NCBI GenBank assembly: GCA_013288545.1
Contig: JABDBR010000001.1
Location: forward strand, 1-64,000
Direction of reading: 5' to 3'
From: Nitrososphaerota archaeon
GTDB lineage: Archaea; Thermoproteota; Nitrososphaeria; Nitrososphaerales; Nitrosopumilaceae
Length of the DNA stretch: 64,000 nucleotides
A program made the position numbers and the translations under genes. Positions 17,065 through 25,541 of this stretch are shown here, piece after piece. The first letter of the stretch is position 1; each line of letters opens with the position of its first letter. The notes under the pieces were generated by a model. The model did no database searches and was not told the DNA's origin. It saw only the letters and a program-made list of their open reading frames with translations.

Positions 17065-18192
17065 ATGAAAAGATGGTCAAAAATATCATCTATTTTTGCA
17101 GTATCCATCACAATATTAGTATTGTATCTTGTATCAAATTCAGGAATTTATCATTCAGCAAATACAGTATTTGCACAAAGTTCATCACTTACGATAATTT
17201 CACTTTCAAGTGATAACAAGCTGATTAGTGGAGGTCAATTTACAATAACACCAAATCCATTTACTGGTATAGGAAATTATACAATTAAAGACAACTCTGC
17301 TGATGACACCGAGAAAGACAAAGATGGTGTGATTACTTTATCAGGAATAAAAAATGGAAATTATAACATAATTCAGACAGGTATTACATCAGGATACAGT
17401 GTTGACCAAATTCAAAAAACAATTCAAGTGAATAACTCATCAGGTGTTACTACTTTTACTGATCTACCTACCAATGATGCTACTGCATCCTCAACCTCTG
17501 CAAGAAGCGTCACATATACAACCAAATTTGAATGCGGTTCAATATACGCAGGAGAAGGACCACTGAGACCCGGTCATTACGATACGGACATTAGTTTATT
17601 TAATAAACAGAAATTCCAGACTCAAGTTCTTTGGAATACTGTATTAAACAATGGCCCCAGTTCAAATGCCATTTTACTGAAAATGAATGCTGAAACATCA
17701 AAAAGTATAACTTGTCAGGACATCAGGACTGCACTTGGAAATAATAATGAAAATTTCATAGAGGGATTTACTATCATCAATGTTCCATTGGATTCAACAT
17801 TTAATGAAGGAACAACCATGACAAGTTCCTCTTCAAATGACATCAATGTGTTAGATGTTCAAGCATTTTATACTGCAAATGCTTTGGATACTCTCCCTCA
17901 TGAAGTAATTGTGGATAAAATTTCATTTTACATAATTCAAGATGGAAGTGGAAAGATTCCTGTTAACATGATGCAAAAAACTCTTGACATTTCTGTACCG
18001 TCAGGCCTAAATCAGATATCAGATACTGAAAAGAAAGTAAAAGATGCACTTGCAAAGCAGTACACTCTTTCTGACGATGACTTAACAAAAATCGTGATCA
18101 GAATAAAAGATGTCTCAGTTGGAGTAGGAGTCTTGATCGATGATCATGCAATATCATTATCCACAGTAAAGCCAGAACTAGGTTCACAATAA
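17065..18192 (+). CDS. Exported protein with an N-terminal prealbumin-like (Cna-B/SpaA type) domain
   Basis: A 375-residue protein with a signal peptide (about 1-38, VFAQ cleavage region). The first mature domain, with GGQFTITPNPFTG and GNYTIKDN followed by GVITLSGIKNGNYNI, resembles the prealbumin-like fold used as a stalk in surface proteins. The rest (about 150-375) has two Cys in FECGSIYAGEG and SITCQD and is beta-rich, with no recognised family. No membrane anchor or sorting signal is visible at the C-terminus. It is divergent from the repeat protein at 15300. Confidence 0.7.
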   Translation: MKRWSKISSIFAVSITILVLYLVSNSGIYHSANTVFAQSSSLTIISLSSDNKLISGGQFTITPNPFTGIGNYTIKDNSADDTEKDKDGVITLSGIKNGNYNIIQTGITSGYSVDQIQKTIQVNNSSGVTTFTDLPTNDATASSTSARSVTYTTKFECGSIYAGEGPLRPGHYDTDISLFNKQKFQTQVLWNTVLNNGPSSNAILLKMNAETSKSITCQDIRTALGNNNENFIEGFTIINVPLDSTFNEGTTMTSSSSNDINVLDVQAFYTANALDTLPHEVIVDKISFYIIQDGSGKIPVNMMQKTLDISVPSGLNQISDTEKKVKDALAKQYTLSDDDLTKIVIRIKDVSVGVGVLIDDHAISLSTVKPELGSQ

Positions 18193-18217
18193 AATAAAAA
18201 TAATAAAAAGGAAGTTA

Positions 18218-18320
18218 AGTTTAGAATTTTGGAATTACTCTAGTCTTTGCAGCAAATACTACCATGCTCATTACAGCAATTGCAAGAACTATTGATGCTA
18301 CTGGACCGAATTCTGGTACA
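18218..18320. repeat. Duplicated block L, copy 1 (pairs with 18915-19017)
   Basis: About 103 bases from AGTTTAGAATTTTGG to TCTGGTACA, encoding the PEFG-CTERM end of the short blue copper protein. It appears identical to 18915-19017 by eye. Confidence 0.9.
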
Positions 18321-18763
18321 GTTGCATTATCTGGTGTTGCAGGTGTTGTACTTGGTGTACTGCTAGCTGCTGCTACAATTACTTGAGCTGTCATCCATGG
18401 ATGGACAGTGCAAAAGTAATCAAATGTGCCGGCATTTGCAAAAGTAAATTGGTATGTACTGCCTGGTTTGATCAAATTACCGCTATCAAACACAGTTCCA
18501 GTTGTATTATCGGATGGTTGACCGCTTGTCACATAGTGACTTACGGTATCAGTATTTTTCCAAGTTACTGTTGTTCCTGGTGTAACACTTAATGGATTTG
18601 GAGTAAAGCAATTCTTTGCAGCAACACAATCCGCAGTTGCGGCTGCGCCTGCACCTTTTGTCATATCAATTTCATTTGCTGTTTGTCCAAATGCTGGTGC
18701 TACACCTAAGATAGCAACTAGAGCCAAAAGACCAAATAGTGCGCCAATTGGTTTTGACTTCAT
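18221..18763 (-). CDS. Blue copper (plastocyanin-like) protein with PEFG-CTERM anchor, short copy
   Basis: A 180-residue type 1 copper protein, probably an electron carrier on the outer face of the membrane. The signal peptide ends around APAFGQ. The cupredoxin domain (about 45-135) has His in SHYV and the Cys-His-Met cluster in FCTVHPWM. A Ser/Thr/Pro-rich linker leads to VPEFGP, a membrane helix and a basic end, the PEFG-CTERM sorting signal known in this phylum. The first 135 or so and last 31 residues are identical to the longer copy upstream at 18918. Confidence 0.92.
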   Translation of the reverse strand: MKSKPIGALFGLLALVAILGVAPAFGQTANEIDMTKGAGAAATADCVAAKNCFTPNPLSVTPGTTVTWKNTDTVSHYVTSGQPSDNTTGTVFDSGNLIKPGSTYQFTFANAGTFDYFCTVHPWMTAQVIVAAASSTPSTTPATPDNATVPEFGPVASIVLAIAVMSMVVFAAKTRVIPKF

Positions 18764-18765
18764 TG
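18356..18765. repeat. Duplicated block R, copy 1 (pairs with 19410-19819)
   Basis: About 410 bases from TGTACTGCTAGC to GACTTCATTG, covering the signal peptide and cupredoxin domain. Both the protein and the opposite-strand translation agree with 19410-19819, so synonymous positions match too. Similarity stops one or two bases before the start codon. Confidence 0.9.
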
Positions 18766-18914
18766 TTTTGTGTGATATTGAGCTACTATAAAAATCTCTC
18801 AGATAGTTCTCTAAAACATACCCTCAACATTTGCTAAGGACATCAGGAAATTAACTATAATTCAGTTATACATGCATGATTTGGCAAAATCAAATAAAAA
18901 GAAAAGTAGGGTTG

Positions 18915-19017
18915 AGTTTAGAATTTTGGAATTACTCTAGTCTTTGCAGCAAATACTACCATGCTCATTACAGCAATTGCAAGAACTATTGATGCTACTG
19001 GACCGAATTCTGGTACA
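18915..19017. repeat. Duplicated block L, copy 2
   Basis: Direct repeat of 18218-18320 at an offset of 697 bases, encoding the C-terminal anchor of the long blue copper protein. Confidence 0.9.
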
Positions 19018-19817
19018 ATATGTGTAAAGCTGAGTGTTTCACCTTTAACACCTGTCCATGTTGTCGGATCTACCGTAGGTAACCCAATACCATTGAGTGT
19101 TATCTGTATGTCTACTGGATCAGAAGATGAGAGGTTTGTACTGCTGGTTTGAGTATCATCACCCGTATGTGTATGTCCAGCTGAATTTGACAATACGTTA
19201 TTGCCATCTTGCATCACAGTAATTGCATAGTTCTGATGGTGTATTTTATTTCCACTAGGATCTGTGAACGATATTGCTAATGACAATGATTGTCCATTTA
19301 CTGGACCACTAGTACTTACAGTGACGGTTGTACCATCAGAAGCTTTAGTAGTCAACATTGTCATTCCACTCATATTTCCACCAGATGTTCCTAGGGTCTG
19401 ATTATCATTTGTACTGCTAGCTGCTGCTACAATTACTTGAGCTGTCATCCATGGATGGACAGTGCAAAAGTAATCAAATGTGCCGGCATTTGCAAAAGTA
19501 AATTGGTATGTACTGCCTGGTTTGATCAAATTACCGCTATCAAACACAGTTCCAGTTGTATTATCGGATGGTTGACCGCTTGTCACATAGTGACTTACGG
19601 TATCAGTATTTTTCCAAGTTACTGTTGTTCCTGGTGTAACACTTAATGGATTTGGAGTAAAGCAATTCTTTGCAGCAACACAATCCGCAGTTGCGGCTGC
19701 GCCTGCACCTTTTGTCATATCAATTTCATTTGCTGTTTGTCCAAATGCTGGTGCTACACCTAAGATAGCAACTAGAGCCAAAAGACCAAATAGTGCGCCA
19801 ATTGGTTTTGACTTCAT
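18918..19817 (-). CDS. Blue copper protein with inserted domain and PEFG-CTERM anchor, long copy
   Basis: A 299-residue protein; the start at 19817 is chosen because it gives the same MKSKPIGALFG signal peptide as the short copy. The cupredoxin domain with SHYV and FCTVHPWM is identical to that copy. In place of the short linker it carries about 120 extra residues: a Met-containing NMSGMTM segment and a beta-sandwich-like part with DPSGNKIHHQNYAI and AGHTHTGDD. The His and Met residues could bind more copper, but that is inference. The C-terminal VPEFGP anchor is shared. Confidence 0.9.
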   Translation of the reverse strand: MKSKPIGALFGLLALVAILGVAPAFGQTANEIDMTKGAGAAATADCVAAKNCFTPNPLSVTPGTTVTWKNTDTVSHYVTSGQPSDNTTGTVFDSGNLIKPGSTYQFTFANAGTFDYFCTVHPWMTAQVIVAAASSTNDNQTLGTSGGNMSGMTMLTTKASDGTTVTVSTSGPVNGQSLSLAISFTDPSGNKIHHQNYAITVMQDGNNVLSNSAGHTHTGDDTQTSSTNLSSSDPVDIQITLNGIGLPTVDPTTWTGVKGETLSFTHIVPEFGPVASIVLAIAVMSMVVFAAKTRVIPKF

Positions 19818-19819
19818 TG
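19410..19819. repeat. Duplicated block R, copy 2
   Basis: Direct repeat of 18356-18765 at an offset of 1054 bases. The different offsets of blocks L and R show that about 357 more bases lie between them in this copy. Confidence 0.9.
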
Positions 19820-19895
19820 CCGTAAGATCGCGTCCATTGTATAAAAACATGATTTAGATTATTTCATAATTACATTATTCCACATAACAAAAAGA

Positions 19896-20753
19896 TTAAC
19901 TGGTGGTGGACAAGTTATGTTCATTTATTGTCTTGGAAAACATGCCAACATGTTTTGCTACCAGTGTTCCCACAAACATTGCAACCATCAACATAACTAT
20001 AGTTCCTGAAGGGGCAAGATTGAAGTAATATGATATAGTGATGCCTGCAATTACTGCTGAAACAGATAGAGAAATAGAAATTAGCATTGTTTTTTTGAAC
20101 CCCTTACCCATCATTATACTGGTTATGTTTGGCAACACTATCAGTGCAGATATCAATAAAATTCCAACTAGCCTCATTGTTGCAATTACGGTAACTGCTG
20201 CCAAGGCCACAAAGAGGTAATTTAGTTTTTCAACCGGTATTCCATGAACTTTTGCTTGTTCTTCATCAAATGTGAAATGTATCAAGGGTTTTCTGATTGC
20301 AATTAATGTTGCAATAACACCACAACTTACTGCTACAATTAGTAATGCATCTTGCATATTGGTCAACAAGATACTTCCAAACAGAAAACTGAAGAGATCA
20401 ATAGTGAAACCATGAGATGCACTAATGAGCAATACGCCCATTGCAAAACCAGATGATAATAATACTGCTATGGCAGCGTCTCCAGATATTTTGGTGCTTT
20501 TTCGTAGTTTTGTAATACCTAGAGCAGTAGAAACAGAAACAGCAAATGCAGTCCAGATTGGATAGATGTTAAGAAAAAATCCCAGAGCTATGCCACCAAA
20601 TGCAACATGTGAGAGAGCATCTCCAAAAAGAGAATATCTTTTCAAAACCAAGAACAAGCCTATCATTGAACAAGTAATTGAAACCACTATACCAGTAAGT
20701 AGAGCTCTTTGCATAAAACCATAGGATAAGATATCAAAATTCATGGAAATCAC
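19896..20753 (-). CDS. Metal ABC transporter permease (ZnuB family)
   Basis: A 285-residue integral membrane protein of the ABC-3 family, with about eight helices. Family features include GDALSHVAFGGIALG early on and LLISALIVLPNI near residue 200. The ABC-3 family moves zinc, manganese or iron; with a nickel-type regulator next door, nickel or another divalent metal is also possible. The start overlaps the ATPase gene stop by 4 bases, so the two are translationally coupled. No metal-binding lipoprotein gene is next to it. Confidence 0.92.
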   Translation of the reverse strand: MISMNFDILSYGFMQRALLTGIVVSITCSMIGLFLVLKRYSLFGDALSHVAFGGIALGFFLNIYPIWTAFAVSVSTALGITKLRKSTKISGDAAIAVLLSSGFAMGVLLISASHGFTIDLFSFLFGSILLTNMQDALLIVAVSCGVIATLIAIRKPLIHFTFDEEQAKVHGIPVEKLNYLFVALAAVTVIATMRLVGILLISALIVLPNITSIMMGKGFKKTMLISISLSVSAVIAGITISYYFNLAPSGTIVMLMVAMFVGTLVAKHVGMFSKTINEHNLSTTS

Positions 20754-21553
20754 AAATCATGTTTGTGCATGTGCATCTGCATAGCAGATTCAGAGTATGT
20801 TTTTAGCATATCCTTGTTTGCAAAAAATTCTTTCTTTTCTCCATGGAAAAATAATTCTCTATTCATGCATGCTACCCTTGTTGCAAGGTCTGAAATTGCA
20901 GTAAGATCATGTGAAGACCACACTATGGTTATCTTGTTTTCTTTGTTTATTTTTCTGAGTACTGAATAGAATTTGTTTTGTACATCCATGTCTACTCCAG
21001 TTACAGGTTCATCCAATATCATCAACAATGGTTCCTTAACAAGAGACTTTGCAATGAAAGCTCGTTGTTGTTCTCCTCCAGATAATTCACTAATTCTCCT
21101 ATCTTTGAATGATTCCAATCCAACAATTTTGAGTGCCTCTTCTATTTTTTCACTGTCTTTGCTAGATGTTGCAAATATTCTATTCCAACAACAGCCGCAA
21201 GATTGTATCAATGCAACGCCTTTGACCAATTTCTTTTTTGACAAAATTCCCATCGCAACCACATCATAAACAGTTGCAGGAAAATTTGGTTCAAAATTTA
21301 CTTTTTGTGGTACATATCCTATCATAGAAAGTAGCGTAGTGTATTGATTTCCTTCATATCCAAATAGTTTGATTTTTCCCTGATAATTTTGTAGTCCAAG
21401 AATAGCTCTGAATAGTGTAGTTTTACCAGCACCATTGGGTCCAACAATTCCCAAAAGATCTCCTTCTTGAACATTAAAACTAATCTTGTTTACTGCCAAA
21501 ACTCCATTATGACTTACTGAAACGTTTTCTACATCCAGTGCATTTACTGGCAT
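20750..21553 (-). CDS. Metal ABC transporter ATP-binding protein (ZnuC family)
   Basis: A 267-residue ATPase with Walker A GPNGAGKTT, Q-loop VPQKVNF, signature LSGGEQQR, Walker B LLMILDEP and the switch His in WSSHDL. An unusual stretch after the Q-loop region, with SCGCCWNRIF near residue 130, adds three cysteines in a row of four residues where ZnuC proteins normally have none. The C-terminus MQMHMHKHDL is His/Met-rich and could touch metal. It forms an operon with the permease and is divergent from nikR. Confidence 0.93.
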   Translation of the reverse strand: MPVNALDVENVSVSHNGVLAVNKISFNVQEGDLLGIVGPNGAGKTTLFRAILGLQNYQGKIKLFGYEGNQYTTLLSMIGYVPQKVNFEPNFPATVYDVVAMGILSKKKLVKGVALIQSCGCCWNRIFATSSKDSEKIEEALKIVGLESFKDRRISELSGGEQQRAFIAKSLVKEPLLMILDEPVTGVDMDVQNKFYSVLRKINKENKITIVWSSHDLTAISDLATRVACMNRELFFHGEKKEFFANKDMLKTYSESAMQMHMHKHDL

Positions 21554-21648
21554 TCTAAAGCCATCTCCAATTCCTGTCTCTATTCAACACCAATTTTGTT
21601 CATAAGTTATTAATAAATATATAAAATTATAATAATTATTGTTGCTAA

Positions 21649-21660
21649 ACTTATAAGATA
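21649..21660 (+). promoter_or_regulatory. Probable TATA box of nikR
   Basis: ACTTATAAGATA lies about 25 bases before the GTG start at 21679, the right distance for a leaderless archaeal transcript. The core CTTATAAG is a perfect palindrome, so it could also be part of an operator. The whole 125-base gap to the ABC genes is very AT-rich. Confidence 0.45.
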
Positions 21661-21678
21661 CTTAATAACAGTAATACT

Positions 21679-22062
21679 GTGCCCATAGTCTCAATATCTC
21701 TAAACAATGAAATCCTATCAGAATTAGACAGAATACAAAAAACAATGGGATTTTCAGGCAGATCTGAAATTATTCGAGCAGGCATAAGAAATTTAGTGGC
21801 TGAAGAAAAACAACATGATGCATTATCTGGATTAATCCACGCCATTCTCATGATTGTCCATGATGAAGAATCAGAACAAATTGTAACAGGAATTAAACAC
21901 AATCATGAAGATTTGATTGGTACTCATCTACATAGTAAAGTAGATGGAAACAAGTGCATGGAACTCTTCTTGCTACATGGCGATGCTGAGAAGATTAGCA
22001 TTATGACACGTGACTTTCAAACAAATAAGAAGATGGATAATGTCAAACTAGTTACAATGTAG
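21679..22062 (+). CDS. nikR: NikR-family nickel-responsive regulator
   Basis: A 127-residue repressor with an N-terminal ribbon-helix-helix (MPIVSISLNNEIL, GRSEIIRAGIRNL) and a C-terminal ACT-like metal domain. His74/76, His83 and His85 (in THLH) and Cys93 match the pattern of the nickel site in NikR. It starts with GTG at 21679. The only transport genes beside it are the divergent znuC/znuB-like pair, so control of that pair by nickel or another metal is the natural reading. Urease or hydrogenase genes are not in the window. Confidence 0.92.
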   Translation: MPIVSISLNNEILSELDRIQKTMGFSGRSEIIRAGIRNLVAEEKQHDALSGLIHAILMIVHDEESEQIVTGIKHNHEDLIGTHLHSKVDGNKCMELFLLHGDAEKISIMTRDFQTNKKMDNVKLVTM

Positions 22063-22079
22063 AAATTTATTTTTCTATA

Positions 22080-23012
22080 TCATATACCATTTTCATTTAG
22101 AATCAGTGCAAGAAGTGCGGCACGTGTATCTTTTCCATATTGTGCTTGTTTAAAGTACTTGGCTTGTTTTGTAGAATCAATTTCAGGCGATATTTCATCA
22201 AGACGCGGCAGTGGATGCATTATAATAGCATCATCTTTTATTTTATTAACTAATTCTGGACCAATTTTATAGCTCCCTCGGACTTTGACATATTCTTCAA
22301 TGTCAACAAATCTTTCTTTTTGTATTCTTGTTACGTATATCACATCTAGATCATCAAGATTCTCTTCTAAATCACTGGTTTCAGTATATTGCAATTTTTT
22401 TCTTATTTCATAAGTTGAATCAGCACGAATTTTAAGCGATGGTGGAGATATCAGTTTAACATCAACGTTATAATTGCTTAGAGCATACAAAAGTGAGTAT
22501 ACAGTTCTACCATATTTTAGATCACCAATAATTCCTATCTTAAGACCATCAATTTTCTTTTTTTCTTTTCTAATAGTATAGAGATCAAGTATCGCCTGTG
22601 TAGGGTGTTCTTCTGTACCACTTCCTGCATTAATCAAAGGTTTTTCTGATATTTCGGCCGCAAATCTGCTAGAACCATCAAGTTGATGCCTGAGAACCAG
22701 AACATCAGAATACAGGGACATGATTTTTACAGTATCGGCAAGGCTTTCACCCTTTTTTGCAGACGAGGAGGAGGCATCAGCTATTCCAAGTGAGGTTCCC
22801 CCTATGGAGGCCATTGCGGCTTCAAAACTTAACCTAGTTCTTGTACTTGGCTCAAAGAACAGATATCCAAGGGTCTTTCCGCGTACGATTTCTCTTCGCT
22901 CATTTTGATTCATTCCAATTATTTTATCAGTTGCCTGGAAAACAGTTTCAAACTTTTGTTTATCAAAATCTCTCACTGAGACAATATCTTTTTGGAAAAA
23001 AGAATTGCTCAT
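22080..23012 (-). CDS. pyrB: Aspartate carbamoyltransferase catalytic subunit
   Basis: A 310-residue enzyme making N-carbamoyl-aspartate, the second step of pyrimidine synthesis. The carbamoyl phosphate site reads EPSTRTRLSFE, with further motifs HPTQAILDL and MHPLPR. The ATG at 23012 is preferred: upstream in-frame codons would run into the divergent pyrI promoter. The regulatory subunit gene pyrI starts 43 bases away on the other strand, a divergent rather than tandem layout. Confidence 0.96.
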   Translation of the reverse strand: MSNSFFQKDIVSVRDFDKQKFETVFQATDKIIGMNQNERREIVRGKTLGYLFFEPSTRTRLSFEAAMASIGGTSLGIADASSSSAKKGESLADTVKIMSLYSDVLVLRHQLDGSSRFAAEISEKPLINAGSGTEEHPTQAILDLYTIRKEKKKIDGLKIGIIGDLKYGRTVYSLLYALSNYNVDVKLISPPSLKIRADSTYEIRKKLQYTETSDLEENLDDLDVIYVTRIQKERFVDIEEYVKVRGSYKIGPELVNKIKDDAIIMHPLPRLDEISPEIDSTKQAKYFKQAQYGKDTRAALLALILNENGI

Positions 23013-23023
23013 TAGCAATTCAC

Positions 23024-23033
23024 TATTATATAT
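23024..23033 (+). promoter_or_regulatory. Probable TATA box of pyrI
   Basis: TATTATATAT at 23024-23033 is centred about 27 bases before the ATG at 23056, fitting a leaderless transcript. This spacing argues for 23056 rather than 23032 as the pyrI start. Confidence 0.5.
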
Positions 23034-23055
23034 GAGTAGTATACAAACTATTCCA

Positions 23056-23517
23056 ATGTCAGAGTCGGATCTTATCGTAAGAAGGATCAAAAATGGAACT
23101 GTGATTGATCATATAGAATCTGGAAAAGGTTTGAAGGTGTTAAGTGCATTAGGAATAGATGGTAGAGATGGAAACGTAATTACAATTGCTCTCAATGTTC
23201 CAAGCTCCAAGGTTGCAAAAAAAGATATCATAAAAGTAGAGAATAAATTTTTGCAGGATACAGATACTAACAAGCTTGCACTTATTGCACCAAAGGCAAC
23301 AGTGAACATAATCCAAGATTACAAATTAGTTGAAAAAAGACGTGTTGCCTTGCCAAACCAAATCGAGAGAATTTTTCGATGCTCAAATCCAGATTGCATA
23401 ACAAATAGCGATGAGGAAATACAACCCATCATGGATGTTGTTGATAAAACAGGACTTGTCCTAAGGTGTAGGTACTGTACAAGAACTTTGGATGTCAACG
23501 AATTAAAATATTATTAA
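23056..23517 (+). CDS. pyrI: Aspartate carbamoyltransferase regulatory subunit
   Basis: A 153-residue protein binding the catalytic trimers of PyrB and nucleotide effectors. It starts MSESDLIVRRIKNGTVIDHI, the normal PyrI N-terminus. The C-terminal zinc domain has CSNPDC and CRYC, the four ligands that hold the PyrB contact. An upstream ATG at 23032 is less likely given the TATA box over it. The convergent ATPase subunit I gene ends 5 bases after the stop. Confidence 0.95.
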   Translation: MSESDLIVRRIKNGTVIDHIESGKGLKVLSALGIDGRDGNVITIALNVPSSKVAKKDIIKVENKFLQDTDTNKLALIAPKATVNIIQDYKLVEKRRVALPNQIERIFRCSNPDCITNSDEEIQPIMDVVDKTGLVLRCRYCTRTLDVNELKYY

Positions 23518-23522
23518 AGTTT

Positions 23523-25538
23523 CTATTTCTTTTCTGCTTGTAATTCATACTGGTCAAATGTGAATTTTCTTGCAGTTCCAAATGGCCTGAATGCTCTTCC
23601 ATTACCATGATAGAATTTTGAAAAGAATTCAACATAGATCAATCTGGCTCCCTGAATGCCTGGCTCAAATACACCAATCACGATATTGAATATGTGACCT
23701 ATGAATAGTATCACTGTTCCAAGAATGATGTACGGAATTGAATGATGCAACGTCTTTGTAAATATGAAATCAATTACATCAGCCAGTATAACTGATGCCA
23801 ACAAAATACCAATAATTCTTGTATAGGACAATATGTGACTTACAATCGATGGCAACTCCATGATTGCCCTTGGGCCTTCTCCTACAAACATGAGTCCTAT
23901 TCCTCCTATCATCAAGCCTATGTAGGCTGCTCCTGTCATACTATGTACTGGGTTAATGTGTTGATGATGCATTAGTGCCAGACCTAAGAGTACTACACCC
24001 CAACCGAAGAGCATCCAGCCCATCTTACCAATTGCGTGTTTCTTTTCTCTTTCACGAAGACTGTTTAGTATACCAAGAACTAGTCCGAATGTTACCATTC
24101 CAAGACCAACGTATCCACTAATTAGTAATAACTTTCTCAGACCATGAATTGGGCTGAATATTGTTCCATCTGCTGGAAGGTGTAAACCTAGTGAGGAGTT
24201 GAGGAAACCAAATAGATATCCATTGAGATGGAATCCAAAGTACAAGTTAAACACAAAGCCTAGTCCTATTGCAATGATTGCACCTGGAGTCATTGCTTTT
24301 GCTAGTTTTACCATTTGTCGTCTTTTTAGTATATTCAGTGCAAACTTTCTCAACATTCCCGGCATGATGTTAAAGTCTCTCTTTCCACCATCAATTCTTC
24401 GAATAACCCACCTACAAACTAAGAGTATAACAAGCCCATATCCTGCGTCTCCTACCATCATTCCATAAAATATTGGAAAGAGTAACCCAAAGATTAGCGT
24501 TGGATCAAATTCTTTTCCTTGTGGTAGAGAATAAAATCTGATAAAGGCTTCAAACAGCTTGAATCTTTTTGGATTATCAAATTGAGTAGGAGGGAGTTCA
24601 TCTGTCTCAAGCTCAAATAGCATTGTACCTTTAGTATTTTTTTCAAAAATATTCCTTAGTTGTCCTATCTTTGATTTTGGAATCCATCCTTCAAGAGCAA
24701 AAGAATCAGATGTTACTCCCAAGTTGTCAATGACTTCAAGTTTTCTATTTTCAATCTCAAGTTGTTCCTCGATGCATACGATATTGACATAATGAACCTT
24801 TGAGATTTCGTCTAGTTGCCTTTCAACTTCTTGTAGTTTATGAGAAATATCAGTCTGTTTTGATTTGAGGTTTTGCATTAGCTGGTCTGCTTTTCCTTCT
24901 AGTTTTGGAACTGCTTCCATCTTTACATCATATTCTTGGACTACAGTTGCAAGTGCATGTGGTGGAAAGTTTGGAAATGTAACAAGGACTACATTTGTTG
25001 TATCCTTTCCTTCTTTTGGATAGATAAAGACATCTTGGTTGTTGACATCTAGTGCCTTTTTGAAGGCAGGATAGTTTTTGGAGTCCACCCGACCAAAGTA
25101 GGAATGAGCCATCTTTAATTGAAGAACGTTAAAATCTTCTGGGAAAAATGAAAACTCCTCAACTAGTTTTATGTTGTTCTCGGTCTCTTTGAGCTGTGTT
25201 AAGAGATGTTCCTTTTCTTTCTCCAAGGTGGCTACTTTGTCATCAATGTCAATAGACTTGGTAGCCTGAATTATTTGGTCCATAGAAGTGAATCGTTGAC
25301 ATTGTGTAGCCTCAATTGCTGGTAACACCGTCTTTAGTGCCTTCATTCTCAAAAGCTGGTCTGAGACTTGTCTGAACATTTCATTGTCACGTTCATTTCG
25401 TACAAGTGTAGCAACATCCTTTGACAATGGTTCTAATTGTACAACATTAAGATCGTGTAAAATTGAGACTACGGTTTGTCGTTCTTTTCGGAGCCCAAGT
25501 ACTGCAATTCTTCCCATGGGTATTGGTTTTAGAACCAA
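23523..25538 (-). CDS. atpI: V/A-type ATP synthase subunit I (a subunit)
   Basis: A 671-residue subunit with a soluble N-terminal half of long coiled coils (about 90-125 and 220-260) forming part of the stator, and a membrane half of about eight helices from residue 340. FGLLFPIFYGMMVGDAGYG is the family signature, and SYTRIIGILLASV contains the Arg thought to carry the half-channel. It conducts H+ or Na+ past the K ring. Last gene of the ATPase operon, 3 bases after H. Confidence 0.95.
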   Translation of the reverse strand: MVLKPIPMGRIAVLGLRKERQTVVSILHDLNVVQLEPLSKDVATLVRNERDNEMFRQVSDQLLRMKALKTVLPAIEATQCQRFTSMDQIIQATKSIDIDDKVATLEKEKEHLLTQLKETENNIKLVEEFSFFPEDFNVLQLKMAHSYFGRVDSKNYPAFKKALDVNNQDVFIYPKEGKDTTNVVLVTFPNFPPHALATVVQEYDVKMEAVPKLEGKADQLMQNLKSKQTDISHKLQEVERQLDEISKVHYVNIVCIEEQLEIENRKLEVIDNLGVTSDSFALEGWIPKSKIGQLRNIFEKNTKGTMLFELETDELPPTQFDNPKRFKLFEAFIRFYSLPQGKEFDPTLIFGLLFPIFYGMMVGDAGYGLVILLVCRWVIRRIDGGKRDFNIMPGMLRKFALNILKRRQMVKLAKAMTPGAIIAIGLGFVFNLYFGFHLNGYLFGFLNSSLGLHLPADGTIFSPIHGLRKLLLISGYVGLGMVTFGLVLGILNSLREREKKHAIGKMGWMLFGWGVVLLGLALMHHQHINPVHSMTGAAYIGLMIGGIGLMFVGEGPRAIMELPSIVSHILSYTRIIGILLASVILADVIDFIFTKTLHHSIPYIILGTVILFIGHIFNIVIGVFEPGIQGARLIYVEFFSKFYHGNGRAFRPFGTARKFTFDQYELQAEKK

Positions 25539-25541
25539 AAT

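Noticed and set aside
18221-19817. Mobile element as cause of the blue copper duplication
   Set aside because: No transposase, terminal inverted repeats or target-site duplication flank the repeats.
21606-21669. GTTATTAA...TTAATAAC inverted repeat as NikR operator
   Set aside because: 8-base arms 48 bases apart in an extremely AT-rich gap are expected by chance and do not match known NikR spacing.
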